Shown one piece after another: positions 38,514-48,247 of a DNA stretch of 64,000 nt; position 1 is the first letter of the stretch; each line of letters opens with the position of its first letter. Made by a program: the position numbers and the translations under genes. The notes under the pieces were generated by a model. That model saw only the letters and a list, made by a program, of their open reading frames with translations. It was not told where the DNA came from and did no database searches. The DNA is from Bacteroidota bacterium (GTDB lineage Bacteria; Bacteroidota; Bacteroidia; Chitinophagales; Chitinophagaceae). Location of the stretch: positions 62,001 through 126,000 of the forward strand of contig JAFAGI010000020.1 of NCBI GenBank assembly GCA_023422835.1. Reading direction: 5' to 3'.

Positions 38514-38632
38514 ACTTTTTAAAAAACTTTTTATGTGTTAACGCTTATGTTTTGTCTCAGCTTATCAGCTATGGAATGAATAAATTGCTTCACAGGATAC
38601 AGGTTTCATGCAGCCAACGACTTTATGCTTTA

Positions 38633-39334
38633 TTACAAACTCAGCAGCACTGCACTATATATGGCAGCCGTTTCGGTTCTTAATCTTGTTTCGCCTAATG
38701 ACACCGGCTGAAAACCTGCATTCAATGCGGCATCAATTTCTGCGGGGGAAAAATCTCCTTCAGGTCCTATCAGCATCAGTGCATTTTCTTTTAACGGACA
38801 AAACCCATATAACAATTTCTTTGCCGAACTTTCGCAATGAGCGATAAATTTATTTTCGCTACCTGACTGATTAATGAACGAGTTGAACTGAACCAGATCC
38901 GCTAACTGTGCACGGTAAGCCTGCCTGCTCTGGAGCATGGCAGAAATCAAAATATTTTCAAGCCTGTCTTTCCTGAATTGGTGCTTCTCTGTGCGGTCGC
39001 AGATCAGTGGTGTAACGGTGTGTACGCCGATCTCAGCCGCTTTTTCCAGGAACCACTCAAAGCGGCCGGGATTTTTTAATAAAGAAACAGCAATATGTAC
39101 CTGCTTTGCTGGGGGCGCCTGCTGCGTGGTTTCCCATACGCTTACCACTGTGTTTTTTTTATTCATCACCTCTAAAACCACGGTGGCTATTAGCCCATAT
39201 CCGTTCACCAGCTGAATTTTATCGCCCTCCCGCATGCGCAAAACCTGCGCGCAATGGCGGCTGGTGTTTTCAGATAAAATAAATTGTGTATCGGATGCTG
39301 TTACGGATGGTTCATAAAAAAATGGTAGCTGCAT
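38633..39334 (-). CDS. rsmE: 16S rRNA (uracil(1498)-N(3))-methyltransferase
   Basis: SPOUT-class methyltransferase, 233 residues. An N-terminal PUA-like part (HCAQVLRMREGDKIQLVNGYG) is followed by the knotted SAM-binding domain, with LMLIGPEGDFSPAEID near 185 and VSLGETRLRTETAAIYS near 212, the RsmE signature. It methylates U1498 in the decoding region. TATTTTTG at 39355-39362 is a candidate -7 box 21 bases upstream. Confidence 0.95.
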   Translation of the reverse strand: MQLPFFYEPSVTASDTQFILSENTSRHCAQVLRMREGDKIQLVNGYGLIATVVLEVMNKKNTVVSVWETTQQAPPAKQVHIAVSLLKNPGRFEWFLEKAAEIGVHTVTPLICDRTEKHQFRKDRLENILISAMLQSRQAYRAQLADLVQFNSFINQSGSENKFIAHCESSAKKLLYGFCPLKENALMLIGPEGDFSPAEIDAALNAGFQPVSLGETRLRTETAAIYSAVLLSL

Positions 39335-39354
39335 GATGTGAAAATGATTTGCGG

Positions 39355-39362
39355 CAAAAATA
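39355..39362 (-). promoter_or_regulatory. candidate -7 box of rsmE
   Basis: TATTTTTG on the minus strand, matching TAnnTTTG, 21 bases before the rsmE start. Confidence 0.4.
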
Positions 39363-39526
39363 CATTAATGATCAGAATGAGACAGCAAACCACTTTGATC
39401 AATAAATGAACACTTATAAGCGTGCAATTATTTGTATTTTTGTTTTTAGAAATGAAGTTAGAGAGCTGTAAAACTCTGGAAAAAAGGAATAAGAATTAGA
39501 ACATATCGCTTCAATTGGATAACATA

Positions 39527-39560
39527 AAAAAGCTGCCCGTAATTTTATAGGAGCAGCTTT
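39527..39560 (-). terminator. terminator of the OmpA-type gene
   Basis: AAAAGCTGC / GCAGCTTTT nine-pair stem with a 16-base loop and a T-run on the minus strand, just after the ompA-like stop. The rest of the 39363-39526 spacer shows nothing. Confidence 0.85.
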
Positions 39561-39567
39561 TGGTTTT

Positions 39568-40338
39568 TTATTGCTGTAAGAGCTTATAAAGTTCATCAAG
39601 ATTGGGTGTGAGGATAATTTCCGTTCTACGGTTTTGCGCCCTGCCCTCGTCTGTACTGTTAGAAGCTACAGGATTGTATTCGCTATGGCCTGAAGCTATT
39701 ACGCTGCGCGGGTTTACATTGTATTTCTGTGTAAGCACCCTTACGATTGACAAAGCACGCTCGGTGCTGAGCTCCCAGTTGTCTTTGTATCTTTTGCTGA
39801 TGGGAATAGAATCCGTGTGGCCTTCTACGTCAATGGAGATATCAGGGTTCAGGTTCAACACGGCAGACAGTTTTGACAATGCATCAACGCCCTTTTGGTT
39901 AAGCACCGCGCTGCCTGAAGGAAACAGAAGATTTTCCTGCATACTTACATACACTTTTCCGTTTTTTTGTGTTACCGTCAATTCATCGGAACTAAATCCT
40001 GCTAAGGCATCTGTCATTTTTTTGCGTATCTCTTCAGACTTTGCCTTCTGTGCTTCCAGCAAAGCATTCAGCTGTTGCAATCTTTGCTGCTGCGCCAGCA
40101 ACACTTTCTGAGTGCTTTCCAGCTCGGAAGATTTATCTGCATTATTCATCGATAAAGATCTGACCTGGTTTTGCAGTTCTTCCACCTTCAGCCGAAGATT
40201 ATTCCTTTCGTCTGTAAGCCTTGAACTGTCTGCTCTTAAATAAGATATCTGCCGTTCAGCTTCTATCAGGTGTCTTTTAGGTACACATCCTGTGGTAGCA
40301 AGTACTACAGCTGCCAACAGGAAAACATATTTATACAT
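39568..40338 (-). CDS. OmpA-family peptidoglycan-associated lipoprotein
   Basis: 256 residues. Signal peptide with lipobox ATTGC (Cys18), a long coiled coil (about 25-105: ERQISYLRADSSRLTDERNN-type heptads), then an OmpA C-terminal domain from about 130, with IDVEGHTDSIPISKRYKDN and STERALSIVRVL, and the Asp and Arg residues that bind diaminopimelate. It ties the outer membrane to peptidoglycan. The coiled-coil spacer is like that of MotB/OmpA-type anchors. It ends at a strong terminator. Confidence 0.93.
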   Translation of the reverse strand: MYKYVFLLAAVVLATTGCVPKRHLIEAERQISYLRADSSRLTDERNNLRLKVEELQNQVRSLSMNNADKSSELESTQKVLLAQQQRLQQLNALLEAQKAKSEEIRKKMTDALAGFSSDELTVTQKNGKVYVSMQENLLFPSGSAVLNQKGVDALSKLSAVLNLNPDISIDVEGHTDSIPISKRYKDNWELSTERALSIVRVLTQKYNVNPRSVIASGHSEYNPVASNSTDEGRAQNRRTEIILTPNLDELYKLLQQ

Positions 40339-40395
40339 AAAGTAGGTTTTTAGTTCAACATATTTAAAACAAATAATATACCACTCTTTACGAAC

Positions 40396-41379
40396 TTACT
40401 GGTCCTTACCACTACTGATGATCATATCGCGCGAACCTGCAAAAAACGGTGTAGTCTGGTGAATATGCTTTGGCTGAATATCCAGGATGCGCTGGTCGCC
40501 GTCAGAAGCCGCACCACCGGCGAGTTCGGTAATAAAAGCCATGGGGTTGCACTCATACATCAGCCTGAGTTTGCCATGGGGCCTGCCTTTCACATCTGGG
40601 TAGAGAAATACGCCACCTTTAAGCAGGTTACGATGAATATCAGCTACCATACAGCCGGCATAACGGAAGGACAGCGGGCTAGCTGCAAGATCATTATTGC
40701 CCTGCAGGCTGTCATCAATATATTTTCTTACAGAATCATTCACTGCATGATAATATTTGAAATCAAATGAAAAGTTTTTCCCCTTTTTAGGTATCCTAAT
40801 GTTTTTGTGACTCAGGTAAAATTCCCCGATATCACTATCCAGCGTAAAGCCGTGCACGCCGCGGCGTGTAGCATAAATAAGCATCGTATAAGCGCCGTAA
40901 ATAATGTAGCCGGCCGCTATCTGCTCAGACCCTTTCTGTAAAAAATCTTTTTTGGTGCATGGCGTTCCGGTTTCAGTTACTCTTTTATAAATACTGAAAA
41001 TACTACCGATAGTTACATCAATATTCCCAGATCCGTCCAGCGGATCGAACATCACTACATATTTTGAACGGTTGCTCCTGGCGTCATCAAACACCACAAT
41101 ATCATTATTTTCCTCGGAAGCCACGCCGGCGCAGAACACGCCTTTCTGCAAGGCTTTTATAAAAATATCATCAGCGATCATATCCAGCTTTTGCACCTGC
41201 TCGCCAAATGTATTGGTAGTGCCAAGCGAACTGTTTACACCCAGCAGCCCCGATTTTCTTACGGCAGCATTTACCATCTTCCCTGCAAGACCTATACACC
41301 GCAGCAGCCCTGACAATTCGCCCGTAGCATGCGGCACTTCTCTCAATTGCTGTATAGTAAACTCATCCAGTGTGATCAT
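40396..41379 (-). CDS. fbp: class I fructose-1,6-bisphosphatase
   Basis: Gluconeogenic enzyme, 327 residues. Metal and substrate motifs: ASEENND near residue 92, FDPLDGSGNIDVTIGSIFSIY near 115, and KLRLMYECNPMAFITELAGG near 275. The N-terminal region holds the TNTFGEQVQKLDMIADD segment. The start is 15 bases after the parC stop on the same strand, so it may be the end of the parE-parC transcription unit, though there is no functional link. Confidence 0.96.
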   Translation of the reverse strand: MITLDEFTIQQLREVPHATGELSGLLRCIGLAGKMVNAAVRKSGLLGVNSSLGTTNTFGEQVQKLDMIADDIFIKALQKGVFCAGVASEENNDIVVFDDARSNRSKYVVMFDPLDGSGNIDVTIGSIFSIYKRVTETGTPCTKKDFLQKGSEQIAAGYIIYGAYTMLIYATRRGVHGFTLDSDIGEFYLSHKNIRIPKKGKNFSFDFKYYHAVNDSVRKYIDDSLQGNNDLAASPLSFRYAGCMVADIHRNLLKGGVFLYPDVKGRPHGKLRLMYECNPMAFITELAGGAASDGDQRILDIQPKHIHQTTPFFAGSRDMIISSGKDQ

Positions 41380-41394
41380 TGTTGTATTTTTTAA

Positions 41395-43905
41395 TTAGTC
41401 GAATAAAGATGGTTGTTCATCTTTTGATTTTTCCAGCCATTCCATTTCAATGGATTTGCTGTAAGCCATAAGCTTGGTGCCTATTGCCTTCCAGCCCATT
41501 ACTTCTACAAGGTTAGCTATTTTAAATTTCACACTTCGCACGCTTGAACCCCTGCCTGTTTGCACATGCAGCACAGGCTCTTCATCTGTAGTTACAGTTT
41601 CCAGGTAGTTGCCTTCACCATCTTTAATGAATGTAAATTTATTTTTCAATGTGGTGGTTTCAATCCTGAACCGTTTTACATTGAACTGCTGTTTATCATT
41701 GTCGAGGTAGACAGCAGTAATAATTTTTTCAGGATCAAATTTTTCTATGAGCAGGATTTTATCACTGTCAAAGCGTTGCATGATCTCGGTATCCGTAAGC
41801 TCGTAACTGCCGTCATTGTATATGACCAGTATATGCTCATCTTCAAAACTCCCCAGGTACTGCCCTTTCTCTTCGGCATTTAACCTGCCGAATTTGTCGT
41901 CGAACCAAAGTTTCCTGCCTTCAAGCGTTGATTTTCCTTTCTCTTTAAGTTTTACAGAACGCACCGGGTATTTGGTTACCTGGTTGCCGTTGCTGCCCCT
42001 GCCCTTGATGTCGAGCTCTGAAAAATCATAATCCAATTCTTTGATTCTTGCATTGCAGTTAGGGCTAAGCAGTATCTTTACCACCTCAGCTTCGCCGTTA
42101 GGGTTTGCCGTAAAATAATGTACCTTACTCTTGTCTGTTCCCTTGGTAAGGTCATATTCCTTGTCGCGGGTAATGCCTGTTACATTGAAACGTTTTGCAT
42201 AGGTTACGCCGGACTTGCCATCAACATACATCATGTTGTAGGTAGTGCGTTCATCATTTTTCTGAAAAACATTGGCATACAAAATATCTTTGCCGATGAA
42301 AGCTTTATCAGAAACGCGCACTATTTTCATAATGCCCGATTTGGTGAAGACAATAATATCATCCAGGTCAGAACATTCACACAAGAATTCATCCTTCTTA
42401 AGGCTGGTACCTATGAAGCCCTCACTTCGATTGACATACAGCTTGGTATTGGCAATAACCACGTTCTTCGCCTGAATGGTATCAAACGCACGGATCTCTG
42501 TTTTGCGTTCCCTGCCCTTTGAAAATTTTTTAATAAGATTTTCAAAATAAGCTATGGCATAATCGGTGAGATGGTTGAGGTGATGTGTTACCTGTGCAAT
42601 TTCTTCTTCAATATTTTTTATCTGGTCAATAAGCTCATTGATATCTAAACGGTAAATTCTTCTTACCGGTTTCTCGGTAAGTTTAAGTATATCTTCACGA
42701 AAAATTTCTCTTTTCAATTTTTTCTTGAATGGCGTGAAAGCCTTATCAATGGCTGCAATTACATCATCCCAGGTTTTATGTTTCTGCTCAAGTTCTTTAT
42801 ATATTTTCTCCTCGAAAAATATTTTTTCCAAAGAAGTATAATGCCACTTCTCTTCTAATTCACCCAGGCGGATCTGCAGTTCTTTTTGCAGCAGCGATTT
42901 GGTATTTTCGGTTGAAACGCCCAACAACTCGCGCACACCGAGAAATTCGGGTTTATCGTTTACTATCACACAGCCATTGGGTGAAATACTGATCTCGCAA
43001 TCTGTAAATGCGTAAAGCGCATCAATAGTGATATCGGGCGATATGCCGGGTGCCAGATCAATGTGTATGGCTACTTCCGCAGCGGTCTCGTCCGTAACTT
43101 TCTTTATTTTGATCTTACCATTATCATTTGCTTTGATGATGCTTTCCACCAGAGAGGAAACCGTAACACCGTAAGGTACACTCCTGATGATAAGGGATTT
43201 TTTATCTACTTCCTCGATGATGGCGCGCGCTTTTACTCTGCCGCCGCGTTTTCCATCATTATAATTACTTACATCAATATAGCCCCCGGTTTGAAAATCA
43301 GGATATAGTTCAAATTTTTTACCCTTAAGGTATTTAATAGAAGCCTCGCATAATTCTGTAAAATTATGCGGCAGTATTTTTGTTGAGAGCCCAACAGCAA
43401 TGCCTTCGGCACCCTGTGCCAGCACCAGCGGGAACTTCATCGGCAATGTTATTGGCTCATTTTTTCTGCCATCATAACTTATCTGCCATTCGGTGGTTTT
43501 ATTGTTAAACGCTATTTCCAACGACAGTTTGGAGAGGCGTGCTTCTATATACCTCGGCGCGGCTGCATCATCTCCTGTGCGCACATCGCCCCAGTTTCCC
43601 TGTGTTTCTATCAGCAGGTTTTTCTGTCCCATGTTTACCAATGCATCTCCGATACTCTGATCGCCGTGAGGATGATATTGCATGGTTTGCCCGATGATGT
43701 TGGCTACTTTATTGAAACGGCCGTCGTCCATTTCCTTCATAGCGTGGAGGATCCTTCGCTGCACCGGCTTCAAGCCGTCTTCGATAGCCGGCACAGCGCG
43801 CTCTAATATTACATATGATGCATAATCTAAAAACCAGGTTTTATATTGTCCACTAATACCGGTATTTAATTCCAGGTCTACTTCTTTCTTAACTTCTTTA
43901 CTCAT
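41395..43905 (-). CDS. parC: DNA topoisomerase IV subunit A
   Basis: Cleaves and rejoins DNA during chromosome decatenation. 836 residues: the breakage-reunion domain covers about 20-460 with catalytic Tyr119 in AAAPRYIEARLS, and a beta-pinwheel-like C-terminal part follows. The start abuts the stop of the DUF1835 gene without a gap. With parE 1.4 kb upstream it makes the complete type II enzyme. Pairing with a ParE-type subunit rather than a gyrase B favours ParC over GyrA. Confidence 0.95.
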   Translation of the reverse strand: MSKEVKKEVDLELNTGISGQYKTWFLDYASYVILERAVPAIEDGLKPVQRRILHAMKEMDDGRFNKVANIIGQTMQYHPHGDQSIGDALVNMGQKNLLIETQGNWGDVRTGDDAAAPRYIEARLSKLSLEIAFNNKTTEWQISYDGRKNEPITLPMKFPLVLAQGAEGIAVGLSTKILPHNFTELCEASIKYLKGKKFELYPDFQTGGYIDVSNYNDGKRGGRVKARAIIEEVDKKSLIIRSVPYGVTVSSLVESIIKANDNGKIKIKKVTDETAAEVAIHIDLAPGISPDITIDALYAFTDCEISISPNGCVIVNDKPEFLGVRELLGVSTENTKSLLQKELQIRLGELEEKWHYTSLEKIFFEEKIYKELEQKHKTWDDVIAAIDKAFTPFKKKLKREIFREDILKLTEKPVRRIYRLDINELIDQIKNIEEEIAQVTHHLNHLTDYAIAYFENLIKKFSKGRERKTEIRAFDTIQAKNVVIANTKLYVNRSEGFIGTSLKKDEFLCECSDLDDIIVFTKSGIMKIVRVSDKAFIGKDILYANVFQKNDERTTYNMMYVDGKSGVTYAKRFNVTGITRDKEYDLTKGTDKSKVHYFTANPNGEAEVVKILLSPNCNARIKELDYDFSELDIKGRGSNGNQVTKYPVRSVKLKEKGKSTLEGRKLWFDDKFGRLNAEEKGQYLGSFEDEHILVIYNDGSYELTDTEIMQRFDSDKILLIEKFDPEKIITAVYLDNDKQQFNVKRFRIETTTLKNKFTFIKDGEGNYLETVTTDEEPVLHVQTGRGSSVRSVKFKIANLVEVMGWKAIGTKLMAYSKSIEMEWLEKSKDEQPSLFD

Positions 43906-44817
43906 CTACTGATCCTTGTTTTGTTGTTCTTCTTCCACTATTCCGAAAAGCTCACCACTGTTGATCTTCAGAACTATATCTTTTTGTTTTTGCCAGTCGC
44001 CGGACATCAGCAGGGTATCATTCATCAGCAGATGTTTTATACGCCACATCCAGAAGGCGGCTGGTTTTTGTATTTTTAATTTAGATGATACATTAGCCAG
44101 CAACCTTGGCAGCCTGCAGGACTCTTTGCCCAGTACTTTTAATATCTGCTGATCGTAATAGTTGCCTGGTTGAGATACTATTTTCTTTCCTCCCTCCAAT
44201 GTCCTTACAAAAGCGTCTTCGACACATAACTTTTTCCATTCTTCTGTATCAAGTTCAAACTCAGCTACAGATACTTCGCGGGTAAGCTTTCTTGCTTTTA
44301 CAAATTCCCTCGGCAGGATCTCCGCGAGACGTGCCGGATAGAAAATACCGCCTTTCTCGTTAATGAACGGAAGATTATTGAGATACAGCACATGTACTCT
44401 TCCATATAATGCAGCAAGTTGTGAAATAAGCCAGTAATAGCCGCAAACATCCTGCTCATTCTGCCCCATCCATACCCAGAGATGCAGGTCTGGCTTTTGC
44501 TGCATATCTTTCAACAGGTTGTGTATACTGAGTTTGTCTTCCGTCATCGCATCGTTCTCCTCCTCTGTAACCGGAATAGCTTCGTCTATATTTTTCCAGA
44601 AATTTCTGCGTTTCTGCCAGCCTTCGGCCTCAAATATATCTGCTATATTTCCTACCGAATAATCTTCTTTTAACACAATTACATTGCCTTTGGCACAATC
44701 ATTCAGCTCAAAACTTTTTTCCAATGCTTCAGCCGCTTCCTGCTGAAACACCAGGTGAACAATATCTCCTTCCCACAGGAAGCCATTTACGGCGGCAGCG
44801 CCTGATTTTTTACCCAT
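43906..44817 (-). CDS. DUF1835 domain protein
   Basis: 303 residues of soluble protein. The DUF1835 part (about 14-140) contains HLVFQQEAAEALEKSFEL and a Trp-rich region LHLWVWMGQNEQDVCGYYWL; the C-terminal third (LLMSGDWQKQKDIVLKINSGEL) resembles DUF3658. Biochemical role unknown. Its stop codon directly abuts the parC start, so the two are surely co-transcribed; I believe the parE-DUF1835-parC order recurs in this phylum. Confidence 0.85.
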   Translation of the reverse strand: MGKKSGAAAVNGFLWEGDIVHLVFQQEAAEALEKSFELNDCAKGNVIVLKEDYSVGNIADIFEAEGWQKRRNFWKNIDEAIPVTEEENDAMTEDKLSIHNLLKDMQQKPDLHLWVWMGQNEQDVCGYYWLISQLAALYGRVHVLYLNNLPFINEKGGIFYPARLAEILPREFVKARKLTREVSVAEFELDTEEWKKLCVEDAFVRTLEGGKKIVSQPGNYYDQQILKVLGKESCRLPRLLANVSSKLKIQKPAAFWMWRIKHLLMNDTLLMSGDWQKQKDIVLKINSGELFGIVEEEQQNKDQ

Positions 44818-44860
44818 AATTTTTATAAATAAACGTGCTATAATCTTTTTTAATCATGGC

Positions 44861-45211
44861 CTACTGTTCTTCTTTCTTAAAGCCTATTCTTTGGCTTTTG
44901 GCATGCTTAACCTCTTTTTGTTTTTCCTGTATCAAATAATTAATTCAGCGCTTCAAGCATTGCTACACCATGTTCTGTAAATGCAAAAGGCAGGGCTGCA
45001 GAAAACTTAACAGTAGCTGAGAGGCTATCACAATTTGTGATAAGCTCTTTCCACTCTTCTCCTTAATTCAAACATAAAGTCCATGTTGCGCTTGACCGCC
45101 TGCTTCAGTGTACGTGTTTTCCACATCAAACAACATTACAAGATCAAAATCAAGCATTACCCGCTGTTCGAGCAGGGTGAATATTTTATGATGAATCACC
45201 GAAAGCTCCAT
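44861..45211 (-). pseudogene. decayed ORF6N-domain gene
   Basis: Pieces in three frames on the minus strand line up with an ORF6N (KilA-N-associated) protein: HHKIFTLLEQRVMLDFDLVM from an ATG at 45211; after a frameshift TLKQAVKRNMDFMFEL; after another EEWKELITNCDSL, SATVKFSAALPFAFTEHGVAM and LEALN ending in TAA at 44940; then INYLIQEKQKEVKHAKSQ and RIGFKKEEQ ending at 44861. The usual central part after EHGVAML is deleted, as are a few codons before DFMFEL. It fills most of the 429-base gap between the DUF1835 gene and parE. Confidence 0.85.
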
Positions 45212-45246
45212 ATTGTAAAAATAAATATTTAATTGTATTTTAGTTT

Positions 45247-47121
45247 TTACGCAACAGCTTCCTCCACCGCATCAACTTCTATCTTCAGATTGCCGATAAT
45301 AAACTGCTGGCGTTGTGGCGTATTTTTTCCCATGTAATAATCCAGCAACGCATTGATGTGTTCGCCCTGCTCGATCAGCACAGGCACAGCGCGGATATCG
45401 TCGCCGATAAATGCAGCAAACTCTTCGGGAGATATCTCTCCCAGACCTTTAAAGCGCGTGATCTCCGGCTTGCCGCCCAGTTTCCTGATCGCTTTTTGCT
45501 TCTCGCTTTCGTCGTAGCAATAAATTGTCTCCTGCTTATTCCTTACCCTGAACAAAGGCGTTTCCAAAACATATACATGCTTTTGTTTTACCAGGTCAGG
45601 AAAGAATTGCAAAAAGAAAGTCATGATCAGCAAACGGATATGCATGCCATCAACGTCTGCATCCGTTGCAATAACAATGTTTTTATAACGCAGCCCTTCC
45701 AGGCCGTCTTCTATATTTAACGCATGCTGCAGCAGGTTGAACTCCTCATTTTCATACACCACTTTTTTAGTGAGGCCGAAGCTGTTCAGCGGTTTACCCC
45801 GTAAGCTAAACACAGCCTGGGTTTCAACGTTCCTGCTTTTGGTAATGCTGCCGCTGGCGCTGTCGCCTTCGGTAATAAAAATGGTAGTTTTATTTTGCAG
45901 CTCTACATATTCTTCTTTGTTTTTGCCTGTAGGTTCATCGTTGTAGTGAACACGGCAGTCGCGTAACTTTTTATTGTGCAGGTTGGCTTTTTTGGCCCTT
46001 TCATTGGCCAGTTTTTTAATGCCTGAAAGCTCCTTTCTTTCCCGCTCGCTCTGCTCAATTCTTTTCTTTAAAATATCTGCAACTGCGGGGTTTTTATGCA
46101 GGTAGTTATCCAGTTCTTTCGACAGGAAATCAAGCACAAAGTTCCTGATGGTAGGCCCTTTTTCAAACATATGCTGTGAGCCCAGCTTTGTTTTGGTCTG
46201 GCTCTCAAACACAGGCTCCTGCACGCGTACAGCCAAAGCTGCCACAATACTCTGGCGCACGTCGGCCGAGTCATAATCTTTCTTAAAGAAGTCTCTTACC
46301 GTTTTTACAAACGCTTCCCTGAACGCCTGCTGGTGCGTACCGCCCTGCGTGGTGTACTGGCCGTTTACAAAAGAATACAGGTCTTCACCATAATCATTAC
46401 CGTGAGATATGGCCACTTCTATATCTTCGCCTTTGAGGTGTATTACAGGATACCGGAGTTCTTCTTCATTGGCCTTGCGTTTCAAAAGATCAAGCAACCC
46501 ATTTTTGCTGTAGTACTTTTTCCCGTTGTAAATGATGGACAAGCCGGCATTGAGGTAGCAATAATTCCACAACAGGTCGTCCAGGAAATCAAGCTTGAAA
46601 TGGAAATTTTTAAATATCGTATCGTCGGGTACGAAGACGATCAGGGTGCCGTTAGGTTCTGAAGATCTTTCTTCTTTCGATGCAGTTGTAAGCTCTCCTT
46701 TTGAAAATTCTGCCCATACCGTTTTACCGTCTCTGAAGCTCTGCACTTTGAAATAATTGCTCAGCGCATTTACCGCTTTTGTACCCACACCATTTAAACC
46801 GATGGATTTCTGAAACGCTTTACTATCGTACTTTCCGCCTGTATTCATCTTACTTACAACATCTACAACCTTGCCTAAAGGAATGCCTCTGCCGTAATCA
46901 CGTACAGTAACCGTATTGTCTTTGATAGTGACTTCTATCCTGGCGCCGTGACCCATCATGTGCTCGTCCAGGCTGTTATCCATCACCTCTTTTACCAGCA
47001 CATAGATGCCATCGTCGGGAGAATTTCCGTCGCCAAGCTTGCCAATGTACATGCCCGGGCGCAGGCGTATATGTTCTTTCCAGTCGAGGGTGCGTATATT
47101 TTCTTCTCTGTAATCAGACAT
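45247..47121 (-). CDS. parE: DNA topoisomerase IV subunit B
   Basis: ATPase subunit, 624 residues. The GHKL ATP-binding domain is N-terminal ([38 protein letters not shown]), then the transducer domain, and the Toprim domain from about 410 ([24 protein letters not shown]). TATATTTG at 47167-47174 is a candidate -7 box. It heads the block parE, ORF6N remnant, DUF1835, parC, fbp. Confidence 0.96.
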   Translation of the reverse strand: MSDYREENIRTLDWKEHIRLRPGMYIGKLGDGNSPDDGIYVLVKEVMDNSLDEHMMGHGARIEVTIKDNTVTVRDYGRGIPLGKVVDVVSKMNTGGKYDSKAFQKSIGLNGVGTKAVNALSNYFKVQSFRDGKTVWAEFSKGELTTASKEERSSEPNGTLIVFVPDDTIFKNFHFKLDFLDDLLWNYCYLNAGLSIIYNGKKYYSKNGLLDLLKRKANEEELRYPVIHLKGEDIEVAISHGNDYGEDLYSFVNGQYTTQGGTHQQAFREAFVKTVRDFFKKDYDSADVRQSIVAALAVRVQEPVFESQTKTKLGSQHMFEKGPTIRNFVLDFLSKELDNYLHKNPAVADILKKRIEQSERERKELSGIKKLANERAKKANLHNKKLRDCRVHYNDEPTGKNKEEYVELQNKTTIFITEGDSASGSITKSRNVETQAVFSLRGKPLNSFGLTKKVVYENEEFNLLQHALNIEDGLEGLRYKNIVIATDADVDGMHIRLLIMTFFLQFFPDLVKQKHVYVLETPLFRVRNKQETIYCYDESEKQKAIRKLGGKPEITRFKGLGEISPEEFAAFIGDDIRAVPVLIEQGEHINALLDYYMGKNTPQRQQFIIGNLKIEVDAVEEAVA

Positions 47122-47166
47122 TATTTAAATAGAATAAAACTAATTTTTTTAGTAATAAAATGCACG

Positions 47167-47174
47167 CAAATATA
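47167..47174 (-). promoter_or_regulatory. candidate -7 box of parE
   Basis: TATATTTG on the minus strand, 46 bases before the parE start; the -33 element is not obvious. Confidence 0.4.
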
Positions 47175-47234
47175 AATAAAAATGCCTTTATATTTTATAA
47201 CAAGGGCACCTGTGTTAATAAAACATGCTACAGA

Positions 47235-47753
47235 TTAAAGTCCCAGGCGGAAGCCTGCCTTAAAGCCTATCCAGGAATTTGCCCCGGTGGGGTCTGTTTT
47301 TTTCCTGCCGAAAAATTCATAGTCCAGGGAGAGGTCAAATGTGGTAAGCTTAGCTCCAACGCCTACACTGCCTGTAAAGCGCGTACCATCGGTAAGTTTA
47401 TTCTTTACTGAAGCAGTACCAAAATCTGCATGTGCAAATAAAATATTCATCGGCAATAAGCCTTGCCTTATACCAAGCCTTACCGGTACGTAATGCAGGT
47501 CGCCAGGCTGCTTTGCCAGGTTGGCCTTATCAAAAAAGTAAGTGTAACCCAATGTGCCCGTAGCAAATGTTTTATTAATGATTTTAATGCCGGCGCCTAT
47601 TTCTCCGCCAACGCCACCGGCGTATTGCGTACTCAATCCCTTACCCGAAGGCTGGGCATAGACTATATGCCCGAAGCCAAAGAAGAGCTTCTGTGCTTGT
47701 GCCTGGGTGTATACTAAAAACAAAAAGAACAGAAGCGATAATATTTTTTGCAT
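47235..47753 (-). CDS. conserved outer-membrane beta-barrel-like protein
   Basis: 172 residues with a Sec signal peptide (MQKILSLLFFLFLVY then AQAQ). The mature part alternates hydrophobic and polar residues in strands (GEIGAGIKIINKTFATGTLGYTYFF; FTGSVGVGAKLTTFDLSLDYEFFG) and ends with an aromatic/Leu residue pattern AGFRLGL, as in small outer-membrane barrels. Function unknown. It is divergent from the Rrf2 regulator across an 86-base spacer. Confidence 0.7.
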   Translation of the reverse strand: MQKILSLLFFLFLVYTQAQAQKLFFGFGHIVYAQPSGKGLSTQYAGGVGGEIGAGIKIINKTFATGTLGYTYFFDKANLAKQPGDLHYVPVRLGIRQGLLPMNILFAHADFGTASVKNKLTDGTRFTGSVGVGAKLTTFDLSLDYEFFGRKKTDPTGANSWIGFKAGFRLGL

Positions 47754-47839
47754 AACATAGAGTTTTTATAAGCAAGTGATTTCTAAACTAAGCTACAAAA
47801 TATTTTTGTTTTAGTCTTATATGATGGTAATTTTGAATC

Positions 47840-48244
47840 ATGCTTTCAAAAAAGACACAATATGCATTTAAAGCATTGGTATACCTGGCACAGCAGCAAA
47901 ACAACCATCCGGTGTTGATATCGGAAATAGCCACAAGAAAAAATATCCCGCTGAAGTTCCTGGAAAATATTTTGCTGGAACTCAAGAACAATGGCATTCT
48001 TGCAAGCAAGAAGGGAAAAGGCGGCGGCTATTACCTCAATAAAAGCGCACACGAAATATACCTCTCAAACATACTGCGTCTTGTAGACGGGCCTATAGCA
48101 TTACTCCCCTGCGTAAGCCTGAACTTCTACAAGAAATGTGAGAACTGCGATGAAGGTAATTGCAAACTACGCGATGTGCTCATTGAAGTGCGCGATGCTA
48201 CATTAGCTATTTTAGAAAATAAAACAGTGGCAGATATCACTTAG
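47840..48244 (+). CDS. Rrf2-family transcriptional regulator
   Basis: 134 residues. The winged helix domain begins MLSKKTQYAFKALVYLAQ and continues with LISEIATRKNIPLKFLENIL and the wing SKKGKGGGYYLNK. Cysteines CVSLNFYKKCENC and GNC near residues 92-112 are in the region where IscR and NsrR bind an iron-sulfur cluster, so redox or iron-sulfur sensing is plausible. Divergent from the outer-membrane protein gene. Its targets are unknown. Confidence 0.92.
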   Translation: MLSKKTQYAFKALVYLAQQQNNHPVLISEIATRKNIPLKFLENILLELKNNGILASKKGKGGGYYLNKSAHEIYLSNILRLVDGPIALLPCVSLNFYKKCENCDEGNCKLRDVLIEVRDATLAILENKTVADIT

Positions 48245-48247
48245 AAA

